The notes beneath the pieces were generated by a model that made no database searches, was not told where the DNA came from, and saw only the letters and a list, made by a program, of their open reading frames with translations. Shown here one piece after another: positions 29,901 to 39,559 of a stretch of DNA of 64,000 bases. The position numbers and the translations under genes were made by a program. How positions within the stretch are numbered: position 1 is the stretch's first letter; every line of letters starts with the position of its first letter. The stretch comes from Anomaloglossus baeobatrachus. Its lineage: Eukaryota > Chordata > Amphibia > Anura > Aromobatidae. The DNA is taken from positions 186,001-250,000 of the forward strand of contig NW_027442046.1 in NCBI RefSeq assembly GCF_048569485.1. The letters are read 5' to 3'.

Positions 29901-30357
29901 ATTGACCAACGGGCACAAGGACTTGTCATGGATGGCGATACAGGGCAGACTGCCCGTCCGGTCATTCATGCACGCCCGGAACCTGTGCAAAACCCGGTAC
30001 TGCCCAAGGTGCCCCTTCGTGGAGGAAACATCGCTGCACGCCTTTTGGGACTGCCGTTTCGCACAGCGCCTGTTGGTTGCCCTGGAGGATGACCTGAGGA
30101 ACTCCGTCCCCAGAGGGAGCCTATCGTACCATTCCGTACTTTATGGACTCTTCCCTGGGACTCACACCGTTGGAGCCATCCAGGAGGCTTGGCGCCTTAT
30201 GAACTGCTTTAAGGACGCTATTTGGGTCGCCAGGAACCGGCTCATCTTGAAGAGGGAGAGGATGTCTATCCAGGATTGCCGCAGGCTGATCCACAGCCTG
30301 CTCAGAGACTATTCCATCATGGACAGTCCGGACGACAGCGCCGAGGAGGAGGTTTAG
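26968..30357 (+). CDS. Keno-like ORF2, endonuclease and reverse transcriptase (copy 3)
   Basis: 1,129 aa, open, with GDFN, SDH, the catalytic Asp, YMDD and the C-terminal Cys/His finger. Private changes include Arg to His (CVHRTLR), Pro to Arg (APGRERF) and Gly to Arg (IQGRLPVRS). It probably still encodes an active enzyme and could work in trans for C elements. Confidence 0.92.
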   Translation: MTANINIFSINVRSIRDKFRRQTIFAFLNTQSSDVFFLQECSLPSSRSFNHLAREWTHGPSYWSGGGDCRSAGVAVLIRGSAFTLDSVQEIVCGRLLLVDGTWAGEPVRFINVYASPVKSDRLELLQALRPQLATARTVVMAGDFNCPIEEDGRSSGTAAKLDVTSKLLIEMVTEASLVDVVGSIGHGSVNYSWCRSDGSLRSRIDFVFTSRAVGRSGHSMVPCFFSDHRAIHFQGVLGHGFPIGPGSWKLNCSLLEKGEILEELRAAYSTWRAYKAGFQSVSDWWEYVKLEFRFFFQAKSQQQACLKRRDFRRLQRELRSLQDLLRCGWDVREELEETKRSLKRHFEEESERIVFRSKVENLEKGEKCNSFFFRKLHAGHTPMNELRDESGSIRRGKENVMKVVSDFYSELYARKTTDPEAADKFLSGITNHLDPADAAAMDVPLTVDELLSAAKSFSSGRTPGSDGLPAELYVALGDLICPDLLGLYEEMVVEGRMPPSLREGMVTILYKRKGERCDLKNWRPITLLNVDYKILAKTMATRLKTVIGRIIHPDQTCGIPGRRIADSLALMRDTVEYIKARRVHAALISLDQEKAFDRVSHEFLGKALHRLGLGNMFCLYVQLMYFDIHSSVLVNGWKTDPFPVLSGVRQGCPLSPLLFVCVIELFAEAIRRNGEIRGITAPGRERFEVKCSLYMDDVTVFCADRRSVDTLVQTCETFGRASGAKVNCGKSEAMLFGDWQPASSAPFPFSIQPDFIKVLGVWFGKEGAALKSWEERLTKITQRIGLWSLRRLTCEGKALVLRNEVLPVLQYTAQAWPPLATVCRAITRTVFRFVWGSKMDRVKRSIMYKDPRKGGKGVPDIPTLLRSSFVCDCVHRTLRVKRGSAGGSMSRFFLLPLWRRLGWDKWDSSFPYNWTAPWFYGDVVRFVREHQLEGLKPDLWKPKTIHKLIRAKDEMENIPGLHHDTLETVWTNVSSAGLTNGHKDLSWMAIQGRLPVRSFMHARNLCKTRYCPRCPFVEETSLHAFWDCRFAQRLLVALEDDLRNSVPRGSLSYHSVLYGLFPGTHTVGAIQEAWRLMNCFKDAIWVARNRLILKRERMSIQDCRRLIHSLLRDYSIMDSPDDSAEEEV

Positions 30358-30829
30358 ACCTCTTCCATGCCCCCTCCCTCCTTTTCCCGTTATGTGCGTC
30401 TTTCAATAAAGCTTCGGGCCTGTGATTTCCCCACCCTACCCCCCTTTTCCCCTACCCCCATCCCCCAATCGCCGGTTCGTCGTTATTTATTGTCTAACTT
30501 TTTCTTTCAGCTTGAGTGTTATGGATAAGCATAGGAGCGTGATGTATAGTTTAGTGCGTCGTACTCTATGGCTATGTAAGAAGGATTGTATATTTCTGTG
30601 TGTACGGGGCTGCGGCACTGTACACGGTTTGTTACCTTTTTGTGAGTAGTGCATGATAATAAAGATGCTGTTAAATCAATCTGTTCTTATCAGTTTAATA
30701 TCTGATACGTCCCCTATCTGGGGACCATATATTAAATGGATTTTTAGAACAGGGAGATGGAAAAAGAGCTTGCTCTGTCCACTCCACGCATTGACCTGGT
30801 ATTGCAGTACCTCCAGGACCGGTGCACCC

Positions 30830-32220
30830 CTTCTTAACCCAGTTTCCAAAAGCAGAACTCAATTCACCTGATTCATATTAGCCCGATTTAATGAATTGGA
30901 AGAAAGCATACGTCTTCATATGCACCTCAATTTGGCCCATTCACTTTTCACACTTCCTCCTTTTGTTTTTTATCTTTCACACTTTTGACTTTCTTTATTC
31001 ATCCAAATAGCAAACTCATCACCACTCAACCTGACCAACTCGGCTATGTCCCGTGCTGCAGTTCTCTGTCTTATCTAGATCATTTGCAATTGAATGGAAT
31101 AGATCCCTTTTGGACAAAGTGGATTCACCTGCTGCTGCAGTGACCACAGGTGTGATAAGATCTAGAATTGGCATCTGGTGCGATCTCTCCGCTTCCACTC
31201 CAAAGAAAGTTACCTGTTTATTCCTATCATGCATTGGTTTTTGGGGTTTTCTTTGAGTAATGATGATCTCTTTAGTAGTCTGTTGGCGCCCTCTCCTGGA
31301 GGAATAGTTTGCTTGCTCTTGGACATTCTAAAAGAGAGGTCATGATAGACATTGAGCTTCTGAGCTCAATTGGGGACAGTCATGGGTGATGAATGTTTGC
31401 AACCTGCTGCAAAGCCTCATACCGCAATATAAGGAACGTCAAATACTAAGAAAGGGCGGCCTATGAAAGAATTACTACTTTCAATAAGTACACTTAAACG
31501 GCTAATTGGGAATAGAAAAACTGTAAAAAGCCCTCTGAGAAAGCCCCCCTCTAACCTTTGATAGTAAGCTTTTCTGTAGTCTGCCTGTTGATGTATTTTC
31601 CGTTTGAACTGTGCACAACATGAAGAGACGGAACACTGGCGGCTTGTCACAATGCCCCCGCTGACATCACAATAGCGCTGCTGCCTAGAAAACAAGCTGC
31701 GCAGCAGAAGTTGTTCTTTGGGTGGGAGGGTGGGCTAGTGTAAGGAGGGGGCAAGCTCTTTTTTTCCCGGGTGGTAGGGGGATGACAGGAGAAGGGATGC
31801 GGGTGGTGAGAAGGGTACAGAGGGCAGGGTTTGGGGGCTGGGAAGGAAAGGGAAAAGATTAGGGTTTGGGGATGATGAAAGGGCTTTCTACGGGTAAGGA
31901 TGGCAAAGGGTGGCAGTGACGGAAAGTCAGGCAACCTGTCCTGTCCGTCTTTTTGTATCGTGAATTGGAAAGACTGCAAGGGGGAGGGGAGTTGCTTGCG
32001 CCCTAAAGGAGGAGTTATTCAGATTCATTGCAGTGGGGGGCGGCGGCTGCAAAACGCACCATTCTTCTTGTTTTTGCTCTGCAAAGCAGCCTTTTCAAGG
32101 GTTGGCTTGGGTGACAAAATGTCTTCTGTAGGCGTGGGTTTGTCTCCCTCTCGCTCTCTCTCCCTAAGATGTGTCCGGCATAGGCCAGGGTGCCACTCGA
32201 GGCCCAAACCAATTCTGGTT
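30830..32220 (+). repeat. U2 array intergenic spacer
   Basis: Standard spacer without a gene, majority sequence. 3' box at 30842-30856. Confidence 0.9.
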
Positions 32221-32509
32221 ATCGCTTCTCGGCCTTTTGGCTAAGATCAAGTGTAGTATCTGTTCTTATCAGAACAAACTGAGCTAGCTACACTTGACGA
32301 GATACGATCAGGGAGACAAGCTCCGAAGCCCAGCCGAGACCGAAAGAGGGAGATCGGACGGAAGAAGAGCTTGGCAGAAAGAAGCAAGAAGACGAAGGCT
32401 CGGAGAAGACTTGGGGAGACCAGAGGAACTTCGAGGAGGAACACAGCGGGAGAAGACACCCGGAGAAGAATCCAAGATCCAGCTCCGGGAACTCAAGCAG
32501 GAACCAGCC

Positions 32510-34053
32510 ATGGCAAGCAAGCCAGAGAAGGCAGCCAGGAAGGCTCAGGACCCAGGGACCTCCAGGAAGGCTCATCCAGAGGCTTCTTCGGCCCAAGAGG
32601 CCCCTACCTCCGACGCCAGCCAGCCGGAGGGAGCCCGGACGCCGCCTGAAAAGGCTCCAACCCTGGAGCCTTGGATGCGGCAGACGGTCGCACTGAAGCT
32701 AAAGGCGGTGGATGGTAGGTTGCCGGACATGTCCAGCGACGTGTTCTGCAAGAAGATGATTCTGGATCAGGGCTTCTCCAGGGCGGAAACCCTGAGTGTC
32801 CAGACCTTCATGACTGGCATTTTTCTGGTAACCTTTGCCACGGTGAATGCCTGCAGGAGATACTGGGAGGCGATGAACGCAGCGATGCCGGACTCCCCTT
32901 TTCATTCTTTTTTAGGATCCTGTCCTATACAGAGGGATGAGAAGAGGATCATGGTCTCCATGCGGAACCCGCACACCCCAGGAAGAGACATCTCCACGTT
33001 CCTGGGACGTCTCTGCACAGTGGTGAGGGAGCCATCCCACATCCTTAACGGCAACGGATTCTGGACGGGTAAGTGGTCAGTAACCGTTCGACTCTACAGG
33101 GAACCAGCATCCGAGGATGGTCTCCAGCACCTGCCCCCGACATTCTCTCTGGGAAACTCCTATGGTCTCATCTACTACCCGGACATGCCACACAACTGCA
33201 GGAAATGTGGCGGGAAAGGGCATTCGATGAAGACCTGCAAGGAGGACGCCTGCAGGGTTTGCCGGGTGACAGGACACAGCTCCAAGGACTGCCCAAAGAA
33301 GAAGACTTGCAACCTATGTGGACAGGCGGACCACCTTTACAAGGACTGCCCACAGCGGGAGAAATCCTGGGCAAGGGTTGCCGCGGCGACCCAGTATCGG
33401 GTAGTCACAGCTTCGTCGACCAAGGCAGCTACGACCAAGGCCACAGAGGCCAAGGACAAGGCGGCCAAGAACCCGGCGACCGTGGCTCCAGCCGATGCCC
33501 CAGCAGCCACGGAGTCCAGGGAAAAGAAGGGTAAGAAAACTGCTGCCCCCTCCCTGGTCCCCCCCCTGTCACCCCTGTCCAAACCCCTCCCCCCCCGGCC
33601 AACCCTACTGAGGATTCCACTACCTCCACCTCATTTCCCTACTCCTCAGCTGGTCTCCTCACCCCCCCCCCAAAGCCCACTCTCCCTCCCCAGACCATGA
33701 GAGCAGAGGGCCTCAGCACTCTTGCACTTTTCACCGAGGAGGATTTTCCAGCTCTTGTCTCCTCAGGTACAGGCCAAAGGAAAAGGAAGGTGGAAGATAG
33801 TCCTGTCGCAGAACCTTCCAAGCTGTTCATTGTGGACCTTAACCCACCCCAGGAAGAGGAGGATGGCCTCCTCCCAGAACCGGACGTGTTGGAGCAGATG
33901 GTGGAGTCCCTTGTGGCCGAAGAAGAAATGGAGGAGTCGGAAGCCACTGAGGCACCATCCCTGCTTGATCAGCTAGCAGAAGAGGGTCTGCTGGAGATAC
34001 CCTTACCAGCAGGTGCCAAAGAGGAAGAACCGCCCGACCGGAGTGGTAACTAA
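32510..34053 (+). pseudogene. Keno-like ORF1 with 1-bp loss in a C-run (copy 4)
   Basis: The knuckle domain is intact. The frame is lost in a different C-run from copy 3: at about 33559-33566 eight C replace nine. The first frame ends at 33700, and the acidic tail is open from 33697 to 34053. Two independent losses in two C-runs mark this linker as a mutation hot spot. Assembly error remains an alternative. Confidence 0.8.
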
Positions 34054-34088
34054 GGCACACCGCCTACTCTAACTTTCTCTTTCCTCCA

Positions 34089-37000
34089 ATGACTGCTAAC
34101 ATTAACATCTTTTCCATTAATGTTAGGAGCATCAGAGACAAGTTCCGACGTCAGACAATTGTTGCGTTCCTTAACACTCAGTCTAGTGATGTATTTTTCC
34201 TGCAGGAATGCTCCCTTCCCTCCTCTAGGTCCTTCAACCATCTGGCCAGGGAGTGGACCCATGGCCCATCCTACTGGTCTGGCGGGGGCGACTGTAGGTC
34301 CGCGGGGGTCGCCGTGCTGATCAGGGGAAGCGCCTTCACATTGGACTCTGTTCAGGAAATCGTCTGCGGCAGGTTACTGCTCGTGGATGGCACCTGGGCG
34401 GGAGAACCTGTCAGGTTCATCAATGTGTATGCTTCTCCTGTGAAGAGCGATCGACTGGAGCTCCTCCAAGCCCTGCGCCCTCAGCTCGCTACCGCCAGGA
34501 CGGTAGTGATGGCCGGGGATTTCAACTGCCCGATTGAGGAGGATGGACGCAGTTCTGGAACGGCTGCCAAGTTGGACGTCACATCCAAACTGCTCATTGA
34601 GATGGTGACCGAAGCCTCTCTTGTGGACGTTGTTGGCTCCATCGGACACGGATCCGTGAACTATTCATGGTGCCGATCCGATGGCTCGCTGCGTTCCAGG
34701 ATTGACTTTGTGTTTACCTCTCGGGCGGTTGGGCGGAGTGGGCACTCGATGGTCCCCTGCTTCTTCTATGACCACAGAGCCATTCACTTTCAAGGTGTGC
34801 TGGGCCATGGCTTCCCCATTGGCCCGGGCTCCTGGAGGCTGAACTGCTCTCTGCTGGAAAAGGGTGAGATTCTGGAGGAGCTTAGAGCTGCCTACTCCAC
34901 GTGGCGGGCCTACAAGGCGGGCTTCCAGTCTGTTTCTGACTGGTGGGAATACGTTAAACTCGAGTTCCGTTTCTTCTTTCAGGCAAAGAGTCAACAACAG
35001 GCGTGTCTGAAGAGGAGGGACTTCAGGAGACTCCAGCGTGAGCTGCGTTCCCTGCAGGACCTTCTTCGATGCGGCTGGGACGTGAGAGAGGAGCTGGAGG
35101 AGACTAAGAGGAGCCTGAAAAGGCACTTCGAGGAGGAGTCCGAGCGAATTGTCTTCCGTTCCAAAGTGGAGAACCTGGAGAAGGGTGAGAAATGTAACTC
35201 GTTCTTTTTCAGGAAACTCCACGCCGGTCACACGCCCATGAATGAACTACGAGACGAGAGTGGAAACATGCGACGCGGGAAAGAGAACGTGATGAAGGTC
35301 GTCAGCGACTTCTACAGCGAACTCTACGCCCGCAAGACTACTGACCCCGAGGCCGCCGATAAGTTCCTGTCAGGTATCACTAACCATCTTGACCCTGCAG
35401 ACGCGGCGGCCATGGATGTTCCTCTGACGGTGGACGAGCTGCTCTCGGCCGCCAAATCCTTTAGTTCTGGCAGGACACCGGGCAGTGACGGCCTCCCAGC
35501 AGAGCTCTATGTAGCGCTGGGAGACCTAATCTGTCCGGACCTGTTAGGGCTGTATGAGGAGATGGTGGTGGAGGGCAGAATGCCTCCATCTCTGAGGGAA
35601 GGAATGGTCACGATCCTGTACAAGCGTAAAGGAGAGAGGTGCGACCTGAAGAATTGGCGTCCCATCACCCTTCTGAACGTCGACTACAAGATCCTGGCCA
35701 AGACGATGGCAACGAGATTGAAGACTGTTATCGGACGGATCATCCACCCGGATCAGACCTGCGGCATCCCCGGACGTCGCATCGCAGACAGCCTGGCTCT
35801 CATGCGGGACACGGTCGAGTACATCAAAGCCCGCCGGGTGCACGCAGCCCTGATCTCGTTGGATCAGGAAAAGGCCTTCGACCGTGTTTCCCATGAGTTC
35901 CTGGGCAAAGCTCTGCACAGGTTAGGTTTGGGTAACATGTTTTGCTTGTATGTCCAACTAATGTATTTTGATATTCACAGCTCGGTGTTGGTGAACGGCT
36001 GGAAGACTGACCCCTTCCCGGTCCTCTCAGGGGTCAGACAAGGCTGTCCTCTGTCACCTCTTCTTTTTGTTTGTGTTATAGAACTCTTTGCAGAGGCTAT
36101 CCGGCGGAATGGAGAGATCAGAGGGATCACCGCACCAGGACCAGAACGCTTCGAGGTCAAGTGCTCGCTCTACATGGACGACGTGACCGTCTTCTGCGCG
36201 GACCGGCGCTCAGTCGACACCCTCGTCCAGACCTGTGAGACCTTCGGACGGGCTTCGGGAGCCAAAGTCAACTGCGGGAAGTCGGAAGCCATGCTCTTCG
36301 GGGACTGGCAGCCGGCCTCTTCCGCCCCCTTCCCTTTCAGCATCCAGCCGGAGTTCATCAAGGTTCTTGGAGTCTGGTTCGGGAAGGAAGGAGCAGCCCT
36401 CAAGTCCTGGGAGGAACGCTTGACCAAGATCACCCAACGGATCGGTCTGTGGAGCCTCAGACGCCTCACCTGTGAGGGCAAAGCACTGGTCCTGCGTAAC
36501 GAGGTACTGCCCGTGCTGCAGTACACGGCCCAGGCCTGGCCCCCCCTTGCCACCGTGTGCAGGGCCATTACCAGGACGGTGTTTCGTTTTGTCTGGGGAT
36601 CCAAGATGGACAGAGTAAAGCGGAGCATCATGTACAAGGATCCTCGCAAGGGTGGGAAGGGCGTACCCGATATCCCCACCCTCCTGCGATCCTCCTTCGT
36701 ATGTGACTGCGTTCGCCGAACTCTGCGAGTCAAGAGAGGTTCCGCGGGTGGGTCCATGTCTCGCTTCTTCCTGCTCCCCCTTTGGAGACGGTTAGGCTGG
36801 GACAAGTGGGACAGCTCCTTCCCCTACAACTGGACGGCGCCATGGTTCTACGGAGACGTGGTTCGGTTTGTGAGGGAACACCAACTGGAGGGACTCAAGC
36901 CTGATTTGTGGAAGCCAAAGACTATCCACAAACTCATCAGAGCCAAGGACGAAATGGAGAACATTACAGGACTTCATCACGACACACTGGAGACTGTTTG

Positions 37001-37478
37001 GACAAACGTGTCATCGGCTGGATTGACCAACGGGCACAAGGACTTGTCATGGATGGCGATACAGGGCGGACTGCCCGTCCGGTCATTCATGCACGCCCGG
37101 AACCTGTGCAAAACCCGGTACTGCCCAAGGTGCCCCTTCGTGGAGGAAACATCGCTGCACGCCTTTTGGGACTGCCGTTTCGCACAGCGCCTGTTGGTTG
37201 CCCTGGAGGATGACCTGAGGAACTCCGTCCCCAGAGGGAGCCTATCGTACCATTCCGTACTTTATGGACTCTTCCCTGGGACTCACACCGTTGGAGCCAT
37301 CCAGGAGGCTTGGCGCCTTATGAACTGCTTTAAGGACGCTATTTGGGTCGCCAGGAACCGGCTCATCTTGAAGAGGGAGAGGATGTCTATCCAGGATTGC
37401 CGCAGGCTGATCCACAGCCTGCTCAGAGACTATTCCATCATGGACAGTCCGGACGACAGCGCCGAGGAGGAGGTTTAG
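34089..37478 (+). CDS. Keno-like ORF2 with altered endonuclease SDH motif (copy 4)
   Basis: 1,129 aa, open. RT motifs, YMDD and the Cys/His finger are as in the other copies. In the endonuclease, SDH at residues 227-229 reads YDH because of C to A at 34768. Asp and His are kept, but the Ser is highly conserved in AP-type endonucleases, so nicking may be reduced. Other private changes are Asp to Glu (QPEFIKVLG) and Pro to Thr (ENITGLHHD). Confidence 0.9.
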   Translation: MTANINIFSINVRSIRDKFRRQTIVAFLNTQSSDVFFLQECSLPSSRSFNHLAREWTHGPSYWSGGGDCRSAGVAVLIRGSAFTLDSVQEIVCGRLLLVDGTWAGEPVRFINVYASPVKSDRLELLQALRPQLATARTVVMAGDFNCPIEEDGRSSGTAAKLDVTSKLLIEMVTEASLVDVVGSIGHGSVNYSWCRSDGSLRSRIDFVFTSRAVGRSGHSMVPCFFYDHRAIHFQGVLGHGFPIGPGSWRLNCSLLEKGEILEELRAAYSTWRAYKAGFQSVSDWWEYVKLEFRFFFQAKSQQQACLKRRDFRRLQRELRSLQDLLRCGWDVREELEETKRSLKRHFEEESERIVFRSKVENLEKGEKCNSFFFRKLHAGHTPMNELRDESGNMRRGKENVMKVVSDFYSELYARKTTDPEAADKFLSGITNHLDPADAAAMDVPLTVDELLSAAKSFSSGRTPGSDGLPAELYVALGDLICPDLLGLYEEMVVEGRMPPSLREGMVTILYKRKGERCDLKNWRPITLLNVDYKILAKTMATRLKTVIGRIIHPDQTCGIPGRRIADSLALMRDTVEYIKARRVHAALISLDQEKAFDRVSHEFLGKALHRLGLGNMFCLYVQLMYFDIHSSVLVNGWKTDPFPVLSGVRQGCPLSPLLFVCVIELFAEAIRRNGEIRGITAPGPERFEVKCSLYMDDVTVFCADRRSVDTLVQTCETFGRASGAKVNCGKSEAMLFGDWQPASSAPFPFSIQPEFIKVLGVWFGKEGAALKSWEERLTKITQRIGLWSLRRLTCEGKALVLRNEVLPVLQYTAQAWPPLATVCRAITRTVFRFVWGSKMDRVKRSIMYKDPRKGGKGVPDIPTLLRSSFVCDCVRRTLRVKRGSAGGSMSRFFLLPLWRRLGWDKWDSSFPYNWTAPWFYGDVVRFVREHQLEGLKPDLWKPKTIHKLIRAKDEMENITGLHHDTLETVWTNVSSAGLTNGHKDLSWMAIQGGLPVRSFMHARNLCKTRYCPRCPFVEETSLHAFWDCRFAQRLLVALEDDLRNSVPRGSLSYHSVLYGLFPGTHTVGAIQEAWRLMNCFKDAIWVARNRLILKRERMSIQDCRRLIHSLLRDYSIMDSPDDSAEEEV

Positions 37479-37953
37479 ACCTCTTCCATGCCCCCTCCCT
37501 CCTTTTCCCGTTATGTGCGTCTTTCAATAAAGCTTCGGGCCTGTGATTTCCCCACCCTATCCCCCTTTTCCCCTACCCCCATCCCCCAATCGCCGGTTCG
37601 TCGTTATTTATTGTCTAACTTTTTCTTTCAGCTTGAGTGTTATGGATAAGCATAGGAGTGTGATGTATAGTTTAGTGTGTCGTACTCTATGGCTATGTAA
37701 GAAGGATTGTATAGTTCTGTGTGTACGGGGCTGCGGCACTGTACACGGTTTGTTACCTTTTTGTGAGTAGTGCATGATAATAAAGATGCTGTTAAATCAA
37801 AAATCTGTTCTTATCAGTTTAATATCTGATACGTCCCCTATCTGGGGACCATATATTAAATGGATTTTTAGAACAGGGAGATGGAAAAAGAGCTTGCTCT
37901 GTCCACTCCACGCATTGACCTGGTATTGCAGTACCTCCAGGACCGGTGCACCC

Positions 37954-39344
37954 CTTCTTAACCCAGTTTCCAAAAGCAGAACTCAATTCACCTGATTCAT
38001 ATTAGCCCGATTTAATGAATTGGAAGAAAGCATACGTCTTCATATGCACCTCAATTTGGCCCATTCACTTTTCACACTTCCTCCTTTTGTTTTTTATCTT
38101 TCACACTTTTGACTTTCTTTATTCATCCAAATAGCAAACTCATCACCACTCAACCTGACCAACTCGGCTATGTCCCGTGCTGCAGTTCTCTGTCTTATCT
38201 AGATCATTTGCAATTGAATGGAATAGATCCCTTTTGGACAAAGTGGATTCACCTGCTGCTGCAGTGACCACAGGTGTGATAAGATCTAGAATTGGCATCT
38301 GGTGCGATCTCTCCGCTTCCACTCCAAAGAAAGTTACCTGTTTATTCCTATCATGCATTGGTTTTTGGGGTTTTCTTTGAGTAATGATGATCTCTTTAGT
38401 AGTCTGTTGGCGCCCTCTCCTGGAGGAATAGTTTGCTTGCTCTTGGACATTCTAAAAGAGAGGTCATGATAGACATTGAGCTTCTGAGCTCAATTGGGGA
38501 CAGTCATGGGTGATGAATGTTTGCAACCTGCTGCAAAGCCTCATACCGCAATATAAGGAACGTCAAATACTAAGAAAGGGCGGCCTATGAAAGAATTACT
38601 ACTTTCAATAAGTACACTTAAACGGCTAATTGGGAATAGAAAAACTGTAAAAAGCCCTCTGAGAAAGCCCCCCTCTAACCTTTGATAGTAAGCTTTTCTG
38701 TAGTCTGCCTGTTGATGTATTTTCCGTTTGAACTGTGCACAACATGAAGAGACGGAACACTGGCGGCTTGTCACAATGCCCCCGCTGACATCACAATAGC
38801 GCTGCTGCCTAGAAAACAAGCTGCGCAGCAGAAGTTGTTCTTTGGGTGGGAGGGTGGGCTAGTGTAAGGAGGGGGCAAGCTCTTTTTTTCCCGGGTGGTA
38901 GGGGGATGACAGGAGAAGGGATGCGGGTGGTGAGAAGGGTACAGAGGGCAGGGTTTGGGGGCTGGGAAGGAAAGGGAAAAGATTAGGGTTTGGGGATGAT
39001 GAAAGGGCTTTCTACGGGTAAGGATGGCAAAGGGTGGCAGTGACGGAAAGTCAGGCAACCTGTCCTGTCCGTCTTTTTGTATCGTGAATTGGAAAGACTG
39101 CAAGGGGGAGGGGAGTTGCTTGCGCCCTAAAGGAGGAGTTATTCAGATTCATTGCAGTGGGGGGCGGCGGCTGCAAAACGCACCATTCTTCTTGTTTTTG
39201 CTCTGCAAAGCAGCCTTTTCAAGGGTTGGCTTGGGTGACAAAATGTCTTCTGTAGGCGTGGGTTTGTCTCCCTCTCGCTCTTTCTCCCTAAGATGTGTCC
39301 GGCATAGGCCAGGGTGCCACTCGAGGCCCAAACCAATTCTGGTT
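37954..39344 (+). repeat. U2 array intergenic spacer
   Basis: Standard spacer without a gene; one C to T in the CT-rich run just before the PSE (near 39282). Confidence 0.9.
39283..39302 (+). promoter_or_regulatory. PSE-like element of U2 at 39345
   Basis: Consensus form at -62 to -43; the flanking CT run reads GCTCTTTCTCCC. Confidence 0.65.
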
Positions 39345-39532
39345 ATCGCTTCTCGGCCTTTTGGCTAAGATCAAGTGTAGTATCTGTTCTTATCAGTTTA
39401 ATATCTGATACGTCCCCTATCTGGGGACCATATATTAAATGGATTTTTAGAACAGGGAGATGGAAAAAGAGCTTGCTCTGTCCACTCCACGCATTGACCT
39501 GGTATTGCAGTACCTCCAGGACCGGTGCACCC
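39345..39532 (+). ncRNA. RNU2: U2 snRNA, uninterrupted
   Basis: Complete 188-nt U2 of majority sequence with consensus PSE and 3' box; insertion site unoccupied. Confidence 0.98.
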
Positions 39533-39544
39533 CTTCTTAACCCA

Positions 39545-39559
39545 GTTTCCAAAAGCAGA
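39545..39559 (+). terminator. snRNA 3' box of U2 at 39345
   Basis: GTTTCCAAAAGCAGA, 12 nt after the gene end. Confidence 0.9.

Larger units (their letters stand above)
25152..30678 (+). mobile_element. Keno-like LINE (Tx1 clade), full-length copy 3
   Basis: 5,527 bp, flanked by the 15-bp duplication (25137-25151 and 30679-30693). The tail is very short, TTAAATCA before the site, with no A-run. ORF1 is frameshifted in a C-run and ORF2 is open. It belongs with copy 2 by SGSIRRGKE. Confidence 0.9.
24253..30829 (+). pseudogene. RNU2: U2 snRNA gene interrupted by C2 then Keno
   Basis: U2 nt 1-37 (24253-24289), C2 (24290-25136), ATCTGTTCTTATCAG (25137-25151), Keno copy 3 (25152-30678), U2 nt 38-188 (30679-30829). 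As at 5992, a Keno copy lies downstream of a C element within the same gene. Confidence 0.95.
32273..37802 (+). mobile_element. Keno-like LINE (Tx1 clade), full-length copy 4
   Basis: 5,530 bp, full-length, with the same 5' end as the other three copies. That shared end supports AACAAACTGAGC as the true 5' terminus. ORF1 is frameshifted in a C-run and ORF2 is open. It groups with copy 1 by SGNMRRGKE. Confidence 0.92.
32221..37953 (+). pseudogene. RNU2: U2 snRNA gene interrupted by Keno alone
   Basis: U2 nt 1-52 (32221-32272) run directly into Keno copy 4, and U2 nt 38-188 resume at 37803-37953. Nt 38-52 are therefore present twice, which defines the 15-bp target duplication most clearly. This is the only Keno copy here placed directly behind U2 sequence. 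Confidence 0.96.
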
